From assembly GCA_000433775.1 (NCBI GenBank), contig HF998486.1, positions 1 to 13,626 of the forward strand: 13,626 bases of DNA. Direction: 5' to 3'. A model generated the notes under the pieces. That model was given only the letters and a program-made list of their open reading frames with translations, was not told the DNA's origin and made no database searches. A program made the translations under genes and the position numbers. The DNA comes from Corallococcus sp. CAG:1435 (GTDB taxonomy: Bacteria > Bacillota > Clostridia > Christensenellales > CAG-314). Positions 1-7,051 of this stretch are shown piece after piece; the first letter of the stretch is position 1, and the number at the start of each line of letters is the position of its first letter.

Positions 1-119
1 ACTTCTGCACACTACCGCTACGACTTTCGGGAAAACACCTTGCTACAAAAACTGCGCAAAATTTGTCGGGTGTTGAAAAGGCTGTGTTGTACTGCGAGTA
101 CAGGTTTTAATCTCTGTTT
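1..119. other. Window edge with no assigned gene
   Basis: No gene can be supported downstream of the ECF S-component stop. One plus-strand frame stays open from base 1 to about 186 and another from base 3 to a TAA at 108-110. Either could be the 3' end of a convergent gene whose body lies outside the window, but neither resembles a known family. The stretch holds a perfect 6-bp dyad with a 3-nt centre at 88-102. No T-rich terminator for the minus-strand operon is visible here. Confidence 0.4.
88..102. repeat. Short perfect dyad TGTACT-GCG-AGTACA
   Basis: Arms TGTACT and AGTACA flank a GCG centre, 18 nt past the stop of the last operon gene. On the plus strand it is followed by GGTTTT, which is too weak for a confident terminator. 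The minus-strand transcript has no U tract after it. It may be an operator, a weak transcript end or chance. Confidence 0.3.
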
Positions 120-776
120 TCAGCCGTCGGTGTTTTGTAGGTGTGTAGCGTCGGGCAAATCCCTTTGCCCTTCACTTTCGCTTTGAGAAATATCCGCACT
201 CTTTTCTTGGGGAGGCAGGTAGCGAGCCAACACGCCGCTTTTTTGCAAGGCAAACACCAACGAAGGCACCAGCACAAGTTGCAAAACAATTCCCGCCCAT
301 GTGGAAGTGAAGTTTCCCAGAAATTTTGTTACAAGCGAAGGGAAAAATGGAGCGTTGTTCACTGCAAGCAACGCTGCACCCGCCACGGCATTGACGGCAC
401 GTCCCGCAATCATAGCCAACGCCACTGCAAACAAAGAGGAAAGTTTTTTCGTTTTGGGATTTTTGACAAACAGATTGCGAAAAAGTCCCGAAAGAAAACC
501 GTAGCAGGCAAGTTCGAACACCATGGGAATGATACCGTTGGGAAATGGAGGTCTGCCCGTGGACAAAAAGGACAGTATCGGCGTTACAAGTCCGCAAATA
601 AGCCCCAGCCATTGTCCGCACAAAATACCTGCCAAAAATACAGGCAGGTGCATGGGGGAAAACAGCGTGGCAAAATCCGCCACAAGGTTGTGAAAAACGC
701 CTGAAAGAACCACGGCAAAAGCCGCAAGCATTGCCGTGGTTACCGTGTTGAGCGTTGTGAATGTTTTGTTTTTCAA
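120..776 (-). CDS. ECF transporter substrate-binding (S) component, solitary
   Basis: A 218-residue, strongly hydrophobic membrane protein resembling energy-coupling-factor S components, which bind a vitamin or other micronutrient and work with the shared EcfA/EcfA'/EcfT module. Typical of the family are the SPMHLPVFLAGILCG segment at about 40-54, the GLITP-like GLVTP turn at 62-66 and the MVFELACYGFLSGLF helix at 85-99. About six membrane segments fit within residues 13-178. A polar tail of about 30 residues follows. The TTG start at 776 was chosen because it lies one base after the phosphoglucomutase stop and has GGTGAG just upstream. The frame stays open further upstream, but that part overlaps the phosphoglucomutase gene and is not membrane-like. 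No ECF ATPase or EcfT gene is present, so it would rely on a module elsewhere. The substrate cannot be read from the sequence. Confidence 0.8.
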   Translation of the reverse strand: MKNKTFTTLNTVTTAMLAAFAVVLSGVFHNLVADFATLFSPMHLPVFLAGILCGQWLGLICGLVTPILSFLSTGRPPFPNGIIPMVFELACYGFLSGLFRNLFVKNPKTKKLSSLFAVALAMIAGRAVNAVAGAALLAVNNAPFFPSLVTKFLGNFTSTWAGIVLQLVLVPSLVFALQKSGVLARYLPPQEKSADISQSESEGQRDLPDATHLQNTDG

Positions 777-777
777 T

Positions 778-2439
778 CTACTCACCGAAAATACCGTCCA
801 ACTGTTTTTTGATTGCGGCAAGTTTTTCCGAAACTTCGCTGTCCGTTCCACGCACGGAAATGTAACATTTGATGAGAGGTTCCGTTCCGCTGGGACGCAA
901 AATGAGTTGACTGCCGTCGTCGCTGTTGTACCGCAACACATTGGATTTGGGCAAATCGTACTGCGTTTGCGTCAGGAAATCGCAACAAGCCACCACTTTG
1001 CCGTTACCGACACTTTCCAAAGGCGTTTTGCGCAACTGCACAAACAGTTGTTCCTTGCGCTGTGCGCCTTCCACGCCGCTGAAAGTGTAACTTACCGTTT
1101 GCTGTACGAAATTGCCCAATTCCTCACGCAATTCCTGCAAACGCTGCACAAGGGTTTTGCCCTGTTTTTTGTAGTAAGCCACGCACTGACACAACAGCAT
1201 TGCCGCAACGACGCCGTCCTTGTCCCGAACGTAACTGCCTTTGAGGTAGCCGCAACTTTCCTCAAATCCAAACACAAACCTGTTTTCCTCGCCCTTGTCT
1301 TCCAATTTTTTGATGGTGTTGCCGATGTACTTGAATCCCGTCAGCACGTCTATGACCTGTGCGCCACGTTTGCTGCACAAAGCGTCTATCATAAGGGTTG
1401 TTACGATGGTCTTTACCACTACGGGATTTTGCGGCAACTTGCCTTGCTGTTTCATGAAAGTGAGAATATAGTCGCACAAAAGCACGCCCACTTCGTTACC
1501 CGTCAGAATGACGTACTTTTCGCCGTCGTACACTGCAACGCCCAATCTGTCGCAATCCGGGTCGTTGGCAAAAACGACGTCGGCAACATGACTGTTTGCC
1601 AGATTGAGAGCCAAAGTCAGTGCCTCTTTCTTTTCCGGGTTGGGATAGGGACATGTGGGGAAGTTGCCGTCGGGATATGCCTGTTCCGGCACCACCGTCA
1701 AACCGTCCAAGCCGACACGTTTCAGAACTTCCGGCACCACCCTGTATCCTGCACCGTTCAAAGGCGAATACACCGCCTTTATTCCTTCGGCTGAGTTCAG
1801 CCCCTGTGCAATGACGCTTTGTTTGTACCTTTCTTCCATTTCCTCGTCGGAATACACAATAAGTCCGTTTTCGTAGTCGGCAAAACGGGGAATGGGACTT
1901 TGGAAGGGGTCAACGCCTTCAATTACCGCCGTCAGTTCGTTGGCGGCGTCGTCGGTGAGTTGGCAGCCTTCGCTGTCGTACACCTTGTATCCGTTGTAGG
2001 GGGATGCGTTGTGGCTTGCCGTGATGTTGATGCCCATGTCGGTGTGGTAGTTGCGCACCATGAAAGAAAGGTGGGGCGTGGGCATACACTCTCTTGTGAA
2101 GTACACCTTTATTCCGTGAGATGCCAACGTTGCCGATACCACCTGCGAAAACATACGGGAATTGTTGCGTGAATCGTAGGTGATGGCGCAAGAGGTCATG
2201 TTGTACCTTTTCATGTACAATGCCACACCCGTGGTGGCACGAAACAGCGTGTACACGTTGATGCGGTTTGTGCCTGCTTCCATTATTCCACGCATGCCTG
2301 CAGTGCCGAATTCTATGTCCTTGTAGAATGCGTCCTGCATATTTTCGTCGTTGTCCTGCATTTTCAAAAGGCTTTCACGGACGCTTTCGTCCACTGCCTT
2401 TTCCAGCCACAGTTGATATTGTTGTTTGTAATCTGCCAT
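778..2439 (-). CDS. pgcA: Alpha-phosphoglucomutase / phosphomannomutase (PgcA-type)
   Basis: A 553-residue cytoplasmic alpha-D-phosphohexomutase that interconverts glucose-1-phosphate and glucose-6-phosphate, and often the mannose forms, via a phosphoserine. It feeds UDP-glucose and envelope glycan synthesis. All four family motifs are present in order: the phosphoserine loop TASHN (Ser142), the metal loop DPDCDR (293-298), the sugar-binding FEESCGY (392-398) and the phosphate-binding RPSGTEP (515-521). The N-terminal FYKDIEFGTAGMRG (38-51) is typical of the longer Bacillota PgcA group, and the length matches. Cysteine replaces the usual Ala in the metal loop, which should be tolerated. The ATG at 2439 was chosen over one 11 codons upstream because AAAGGAGAT sits 5-6 nt before it. 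It is third in its operon, 43 nt after the ATP-grasp gene and 1 nt before the ECF gene. Confidence 0.95.
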   Translation of the reverse strand: MADYKQQYQLWLEKAVDESVRESLLKMQDNDENMQDAFYKDIEFGTAGMRGIMEAGTNRINVYTLFRATTGVALYMKRYNMTSCAITYDSRNNSRMFSQVVSATLASHGIKVYFTRECMPTPHLSFMVRNYHTDMGINITASHNASPYNGYKVYDSEGCQLTDDAANELTAVIEGVDPFQSPIPRFADYENGLIVYSDEEMEERYKQSVIAQGLNSAEGIKAVYSPLNGAGYRVVPEVLKRVGLDGLTVVPEQAYPDGNFPTCPYPNPEKKEALTLALNLANSHVADVVFANDPDCDRLGVAVYDGEKYVILTGNEVGVLLCDYILTFMKQQGKLPQNPVVVKTIVTTLMIDALCSKRGAQVIDVLTGFKYIGNTIKKLEDKGEENRFVFGFEESCGYLKGSYVRDKDGVVAAMLLCQCVAYYKKQGKTLVQRLQELREELGNFVQQTVSYTFSGVEGAQRKEQLFVQLRKTPLESVGNGKVVACCDFLTQTQYDLPKSNVLRYNSDDGSQLILRPSGTEPLIKCYISVRGTDSEVSEKLAAIKKQLDGIFGE

Positions 2440-2482
2440 AGATATCTCCTTTACGGTGAATTTTCGCCTCACCGATTACAGC

Positions 2483-3343
2483 CTAGTTCAAACAGTCTTT
2501 GATGTGTTGCAAAATGTTTCTGCTCAAATCCAATCCCGTGCAAACAAGGGTGGTTTTGAAATGCGGATTGGAATTGACTTCGCACAAAACGGGACCGTCT
2601 TTGCCAAAAAGCATGTCCACGCCGGCAAAATCCAGTCCTATTTTTCTGCACGCCGTTTCGGCAATTTCCGCTTCCGCATCGGAAAGCGTGTGCCGTTGCA
2701 TTTTTCCGCCCAACGTAAGGTTGGAACGAAAGTCCCTTTCCGACTGACGCAAAATGGCGTTTACCGCCTTGCCTCCCACAACGTTTACACGCACGTCCTT
2801 GCCACGGCTTTCGGCAACAAACTGCTGAAACAAAAAATCTTTGCCCTGCAAGGACAACACTGTTTCCTGCGCCTGTTGCAAAGTTTCGGCAAGGTACACC
2901 TGTTGACCGAAGGAGCCGCACGCTTCCTTTATTACAAGAGGCAACCCCAGTTGACTTACCGCCTGACTGACAAAGGACAAATCGTCGTAGCCGACGCCGG
3001 GGAAGGTTTTGGGTGAAAACAACGTTTTGGGCATGGCGACGGTATTTTCCAAAGCCAGCGTAGTGAGAATTTTGTTGTCGCAGATTGCCACACCGTCGGC
3101 ACTGTTGAAAAGGCGGAAACCGGCGTTTTCCAAGCGTTTGGCAAGCGCCACGTCCTTGTCCCAAAACAGCACAAAATCGGGTTTGTCCATTTGAGAAAGA
3201 AAACTGCCGGTAAAAAGCAGTTGGTGCGAATAAACCCTGTGTAACTGTATGTTGAGTTTTTGGGCGCTTTCCGAAAGAAAATTGTAGATTTCCTCAAATT
3301 TTGCACTTTTGAGAAAACCGTTTACCACAAGCCAACCTTTCAT
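2483..3343 (-). CDS. RimK-like ATP-grasp ligase
   Basis: A 286-residue ATP-grasp protein of the RimK/LysX/MptN group, whose members join a carboxylate to an amine by way of an acyl-phosphate. Many add glutamate to a protein or small-molecule tail. The N-terminal 90 residues form the pre-ATP-grasp domain. Then come the nucleotide-binding lysine and flexible loop LVIKEACGSFGQQV (136-149, Lys139), the hinge FLFQQF (170-175), GKDVRVNVVGG (181-191), the basic FRSNLTLGGK (205-214) and the metal site FAGVDMLF...CEVNSNP (Asp243, Glu255, Asn257). The ATG at 3343 overlaps the aminopeptidase stop as ATGA, with AGGA eight bases upstream. Translation is probably coupled. The acceptor and the added residue are unknown, and calling it a glutamate ligase would be inference from the family. 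Confidence 0.88.
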   Translation of the reverse strand: MKGWLVVNGFLKSAKFEEIYNFLSESAQKLNIQLHRVYSHQLLFTGSFLSQMDKPDFVLFWDKDVALAKRLENAGFRLFNSADGVAICDNKILTTLALENTVAMPKTLFSPKTFPGVGYDDLSFVSQAVSQLGLPLVIKEACGSFGQQVYLAETLQQAQETVLSLQGKDFLFQQFVAESRGKDVRVNVVGGKAVNAILRQSERDFRSNLTLGGKMQRHTLSDAEAEIAETACRKIGLDFAGVDMLFGKDGPVLCEVNSNPHFKTTLVCTGLDLSRNILQHIKDCLN

Positions 3344-4572
3344 TTTTCGCCGTCCTGCAATGTTTTGGAGGAAAAATCTGCCTGCAAAAACAAAGTGATG
3401 CACTTTTGCATGTTTTCGACGTCTTCAACGCCCACTGTTTCGCATGCGGAATGCATGGCAAGTTGAGCGCACCCTATGTCGCAGGTTTTCATTTGCAACG
3501 TTCGTGAGGTTGCAAGTCCCAAGGTGGAACCGCACCTTACGTCGCTTCGGTTGTAGTAATCCTGAAAAGGCACGTTGCCTTTTGTGAGGACATTTTTCAC
3601 CAACGCCGACGTCAGACCGTCGGTTGCGTAGTTGGGATTGTGCTTTATCACCACTCCGCCGTTGAGTTTCACTACGTTTGCCACATCGCTTTTTTCCGCA
3701 TAGGAGGGGTGATTGGCATGTCCGTTGTCCACCGAAAGCACCATTCCGTCCCTTTGCGAACGGCTGACTTCATCGCAATCCATTTGCAGAGAATGTTGCA
3801 CTTTTTCCACAACCGTCTGCAAAAATATCGGACTTCCCTGACGTGTGCCGCTGCCCGTTTCCTCGTTGTCCAGACAGGCAGCAAGGGCAATGTTGTCCGT
3901 TTGACATTGCAAAAGCGCATTTATACAGCAATAGACGCTCAGAAGATTGTCCAGCCGTGGCGAACACAAAAATTCTCCCTTTGCGCCGGCAACAAACGCT
4001 TTGCTGTCCGGCACGACGTAAAGGTCGCCGTCCAGCACTTTTTGCCGTGTGAGCGTTTGATACACGCTTTTTTCGCTTTGGGAAAATATCGGCAAATCTC
4101 GCTGGGTATTTACGGCAAAACCGTCGTTTGCCGTGGGATTGTGGTGTATTGCAAGGGAAGGAATAACCACGTTGTAACTGCTTGCAACAAGTTGCTCTTT
4201 TACTCCGTCATCCTGCACGAAAAGCCTGCCTGCCACCTTCAAGGGACGGTCAAAAAAGGAATACAGCAGGGCAGAGCCGTACTTTTCCGTGTTGAGCCGT
4301 TTTATGTCGCCGTCGGCTACCTTGTCCCCCTTTATTTTCAGACAGGGACTGTCGGTGTGACTTTCGCAAATGTTGAAAACCCTGTTTTTGCCCACTTTGA
4401 AAGCCACAACGGAACTGCCGTTTTGCGTGGTGAAGTACCGTCCGCCTTCTTTGAAGGACCATTTTTCCCCCACATCCAGCCTTTCAAAGCCGTTTTTTGT
4501 CAGTAAATCGCAAATGTTTTTCACAGCGTGATACGCCGTGTAACTTTCGTTGAGAAAGGTAAAAATGTCCAT
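3340..4572 (-). CDS. apeB: M18 family zinc aminopeptidase (aspartyl aminopeptidase-like)
   Basis: A 410-residue cytoplasmic metallopeptidase of family M18, which removes N-terminal residues from peptides, in many members preferring Asp or Glu. The di-zinc signature is complete: SHTDSP (His72), SPRLDN (Asp208), DNEETGSGT (Glu237-Glu238, catalytic and zinc), the SVDNGHANHPSY segment (280-291, Asp282) and the C-terminal MHS (His374). YNVVIPSLAIHHN (133-145) is also characteristic. The length fits the shorter ApeB group. The start is firm: GGAGG lies 5 nt before the ATG at 4572, and an upstream in-frame extension would cross the promoter and terminator. It is the first gene of a four-gene operon with its own sigma-A promoter. 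The MHSACET sequence replaces the more usual MHSIRE near the C-terminus. Confidence 0.95.
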   Translation of the reverse strand: MDIFTFLNESYTAYHAVKNICDLLTKNGFERLDVGEKWSFKEGGRYFTTQNGSSVVAFKVGKNRVFNICESHTDSPCLKIKGDKVADGDIKRLNTEKYGSALLYSFFDRPLKVAGRLFVQDDGVKEQLVASSYNVVIPSLAIHHNPTANDGFAVNTQRDLPIFSQSEKSVYQTLTRQKVLDGDLYVVPDSKAFVAGAKGEFLCSPRLDNLLSVYCCINALLQCQTDNIALAACLDNEETGSGTRQGSPIFLQTVVEKVQHSLQMDCDEVSRSQRDGMVLSVDNGHANHPSYAEKSDVANVVKLNGGVVIKHNPNYATDGLTSALVKNVLTKGNVPFQDYYNRSDVRCGSTLGLATSRTLQMKTCDIGCAQLAMHSACETVGVEDVENMQKCITLFLQADFSSKTLQDGEK

Positions 4573-4609
4573 TGCCGCCTCCGAAAAAACTTCTGACTTT
4601 AACGGGAAA

Positions 4610-4638
4610 ATTGTACCACAATACCCCCGATAAGTCAA
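4610..4638 (-). promoter_or_regulatory. Sigma-A-type promoter of the apeB operon
   Basis: Read on the minus strand: -35 TTGACT (4638-4633), a 17-nt spacer and -10 TACAAT (4615-4610). Five of six bases match consensus in each box. Transcription would begin near 4603, about 30 nt before the apeB ATG. A small dyad, ATTGT-ACC-ACAAT (4610-4622), overlaps the -10 box and could be an operator, though arms of 5 bp can arise by chance. Confidence 0.85.
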
Positions 4639-4642
4639 TGCA

Positions 4643-4672
4643 CAAAAAAAACACCGTTTGGTGAAACGGTGT
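4643..4672 (-). terminator. Rho-independent terminator of the ger operon
   Basis: A 9-bp perfect stem, ACACCGTTT / AAACGGTGT (4651-4659 / 4664-4672), with a 4-nt loop. On the minus strand it is followed at once by a run of seven T, a strong terminator for transcription leaving gerC. On the plus strand a T run follows after AA, so it could work in both directions. The 152 nt between it and the gerC stop hold no supportable gene. Confidence 0.9.
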
Positions 4673-4824
4673 AATTTTTTGAAATTGCTTCCAACCGACA
4701 AAACTTTGCCTGACGGACGCCCCTTTTGCACGTCGTGTTTTGACGGAAAGGGAAAATGAATCGCCTTTACCGTCGCCGTTTTGAAACAGAAACTTTTTCA
4801 AAACACTGTTGTCGGTGCAAAACG

Positions 4825-5943
4825 CTACTTTTCGCTTACGGACACGGAAAGGTCAAATTGCAGTTGACTCATGGGAATGTTGTTGACATCTTCCGTAGTG
4901 CCGTACTGTCGGCGGAACAGTTCGTGTATGCCTATCAGGTCAAATTCCCACTCCGCCTGCTTTTGCAAAAAGTCTGTTGCCAACTGCACCGCCTGCTGTT
5001 TCACCTGCTGTTTCTGACTTTCGGTAATTTCGCTGTCCGTTTTGGCGGAAAAACTGTCGCCTGCGCCAAAACTGTCCGCCCTTGCCAACCTGACAAAAAG
5101 TTGCAAATCTATCGTTACCACGTTGTTTTGCTGTTTTATGTCAAGTTTTTTGTTTCCGGCACGCAAGGTAACGACTTTGTCATCCTCCGTTACCGAAAAG
5201 GTGTTGCCGGCAACGTTGCTTTCCAAAAGGGCAAAGCCTTCAGTTTCCTCTTCGGAAAGCACGCACAACAACTTGTTACTGCGAAAAACCGCCACCCTGT
5301 TGCACAGGAAAAAGCCCTGTTCCTGATCGGGATTTTGCGAATCGGTGTTGGGCGTGGCTTCAAACTGCACGTAATTGAGAAATCCCGTGCGGTACAGTTC
5401 CTGCTGACTGCGTGCAAAGGTAAGCAAATCGCCCACAGGCAACGCCACGTCGCCCGATTGCGATTTCAACTTGTCGGCTACCGACAAAGACACGCTTTTA
5501 AGCAAGGCGTCGCCCTTGTTGAGAAAATCCTCCGCACTGCCCTCGCAACAGCACACCACGGCACTGCTTTTGAAACTGTCCGACTTGACAAAGTAGTCGG
5601 TTATGCTGGAAAAGTCCACGTCAATAAGGCTTTCGCCGTACACCAACAAAACGCACTGCCCCAGTGACGTTTCCTTTCCGCTTTTTTCCGCAATCGTTTG
5701 CAGAGCGTCGGCAACCGTTTTGCCCGTTGAGGACACCGTTTTGCTGTACATTCCCACCTGTTCGCTTCCGTTTCCGGGGCTTACTATTTCCACCGTTACA
5801 CGCACCTGTCTGCCCTCCAAATCCACGCCTATCCCCAACACAATGGCTCTTTTCAGCACGTCGTTGCCTGTGTAGTTGAGGGAAAGCACGATAAGCAGGG
5901 AAAATGCCACCAGCACAATGGCTATTCTTTTAAGATTGTTCAT
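4825..5943 (-). CDS. gerAC: Spore germination protein, Ger(x)C family (GerAC-like), no lipobox
   Basis: A 372-residue GerC-type subunit of a germinant receptor. In known receptors it is a lipoprotein on the outer face of the spore inner membrane, needed for nutrient-triggered germination. The mature N-terminus shows the family pattern RAIVLGIGVDLEGRQVRVTVEIV (32-54), and the C-terminal domain ends with the usual WEFDLIGIHELFRRQY helix (332-347) and a terminal beta strand. Residues 6-23 form a hydrophobic signal or anchor, but no cysteine follows it: the expected lipobox position reads SLNYTGND. It may stay as an N-anchored membrane protein. Residues 131-133 are three consecutive cysteines. 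The ATG at 5943 has AGAGGTGG upstream and overlaps the end of gerB by 14 nt. It is the last gene before the terminator. Confidence 0.9.
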   Translation of the reverse strand: MNNLKRIAIVLVAFSLLIVLSLNYTGNDVLKRAIVLGIGVDLEGRQVRVTVEIVSPGNGSEQVGMYSKTVSSTGKTVADALQTIAEKSGKETSLGQCVLLVYGESLIDVDFSSITDYFVKSDSFKSSAVVCCCEGSAEDFLNKGDALLKSVSLSVADKLKSQSGDVALPVGDLLTFARSQQELYRTGFLNYVQFEATPNTDSQNPDQEQGFFLCNRVAVFRSNKLLCVLSEEETEGFALLESNVAGNTFSVTEDDKVVTLRAGNKKLDIKQQNNVVTIDLQLFVRLARADSFGAGDSFSAKTDSEITESQKQQVKQQAVQLATDFLQKQAEWEFDLIGIHELFRRQYGTTEDVNNIPMSQLQFDLSVSVSEK

Positions 5944-7045
5944 TGGTTACCACCTCTTTTTGCGATTTTTTCGTGGCTATCCCGGTGAGCAGCGGCATCA
6001 ACAAAGGCAACAGATACTGAACAAGCGCAAAAGGCAGGATACACCACTGCACAAAAGTCTGAACAAAGGTTGTTGCGGAAATAAACATAGGCAACATAAG
6101 CAACAACGTCAATGCCCCCATCACAAAGAGGTTGACGCCTCCGAAATACCTTTCAAACAACTTTTCTATGCAACGGTAGGCACAAAAGGTGTACACAATC
6201 ACCTTTATTATCACAGACGTCAGCCACACCGTGAAGGTCAGCCAGTCCCACCTGCCCACGCTGGAAGTGGAAAGTGCAAACAGCCCTATTTTACTCATTG
6301 CAATGTCCACGTTGGGTGCAAAACTGCCGAACAGCGCAACAAAAACAGCATTGAGCAACACCGTCATTGCCACCCCCACGGAAAAACTTACAAAAACGGG
6401 AGAAAAAAGTTTTTTGGAACGCTTGATGTCGCCAAATACGAAGTAGATGAAGATGTAGTCGCTGAACCAAAAACTGTGGTTGAAGGCGGTGCCTACAATA
6501 TTTCCCCAACCTGCCTCTCCAATCGGCGTGAGGGAAGCAAACTGCGTTTTTGTTATCGGATAGATGAGAATGGCGATTATGGACAAAATTATCAGCGCAA
6601 ACAGCACCTGACTTACCCTTGCAATGGAGTTGAACCCCCGATAGATGGCAAACCCCGCCACCGCCATGATGGGTATTACAAACAAAATCCAGTTTGTGTT
6701 GACGTCGAAGGTTACGGCAAAAGTTTTGTAGCAGGAATCCAGCAATACGATGATTTTGCTGACAAACAGCACAAAAAACACTATCAGTATCGGCTTGCAC
6801 GCCCACTTGGAAAGAGTGAGATTGACCACGCTGTCAAAGGAAAGGTTGCTTGTGTTTATTTTCACCGCCCACAGCAAAAATGCCAGGCAGATTGCGTCCC
6901 ACAAAAAGGCGAAACAAATCACCAACCAACTGTCGTGCCCCACGTCCTCAGCCAAAATGGAAGGCAATGTCAAAAATTTGCCCCCCATCATCACAAGCAG
7001 AATCAACAGCGCAAGTTGCGACACGCTGACTTTGTTTTTCAACAA
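5930..7045 (-). CDS. gerAB: Spore germination protein, GerAB/APC-superfamily membrane subunit
   Basis: A 371-residue integral membrane protein with about ten hydrophobic segments, the B subunit of a germinant receptor. It belongs to the amino acid-polyamine-organocation transporter superfamily. In studied receptors this subunit takes part in germinant sensing in the spore inner membrane. The MMGGKFLTLPSILAEDVGHDSW region (19-40) and GRWDWL (264-269) are placed as in GerAB proteins, and the length is normal. The start is a TTG at 7045, nine bases after a perfect AGGAGG that overlaps the gerA stop. A second TTG follows immediately and could also serve. The genes are 6 nt apart. The start of gerC lies inside its 3' end, consistent with coupled synthesis of the three subunits. 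The germinant cannot be inferred. Confidence 0.93.
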   Translation of the reverse strand: MLKNKVSVSQLALLILLVMMGGKFLTLPSILAEDVGHDSWLVICFAFLWDAICLAFLLWAVKINTSNLSFDSVVNLTLSKWACKPILIVFFVLFVSKIIVLLDSCYKTFAVTFDVNTNWILFVIPIMAVAGFAIYRGFNSIARVSQVLFALIILSIIAILIYPITKTQFASLTPIGEAGWGNIVGTAFNHSFWFSDYIFIYFVFGDIKRSKKLFSPVFVSFSVGVAMTVLLNAVFVALFGSFAPNVDIAMSKIGLFALSTSSVGRWDWLTFTVWLTSVIIKVIVYTFCAYRCIEKLFERYFGGVNLFVMGALTLLLMLPMFISATTFVQTFVQWCILPFALVQYLLPLLMPLLTGIATKKSQKEVVTNEQS

Positions 7046-7051
7046 TGCAAA

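Noticed and set aside
1..186. A plus-strand open frame at the left edge that could be the end of a convergent gene
   Set aside because: It would overlap the ECF gene end by 67 nt and shows no family signature. Too little is visible to call it.
4484..4801. A 105-codon minus-strand frame spanning the ger terminator and apeB promoter
   Set aside because: It reads through a strong terminator and a near-consensus promoter into apeB in another frame, and has no recognisable domain.
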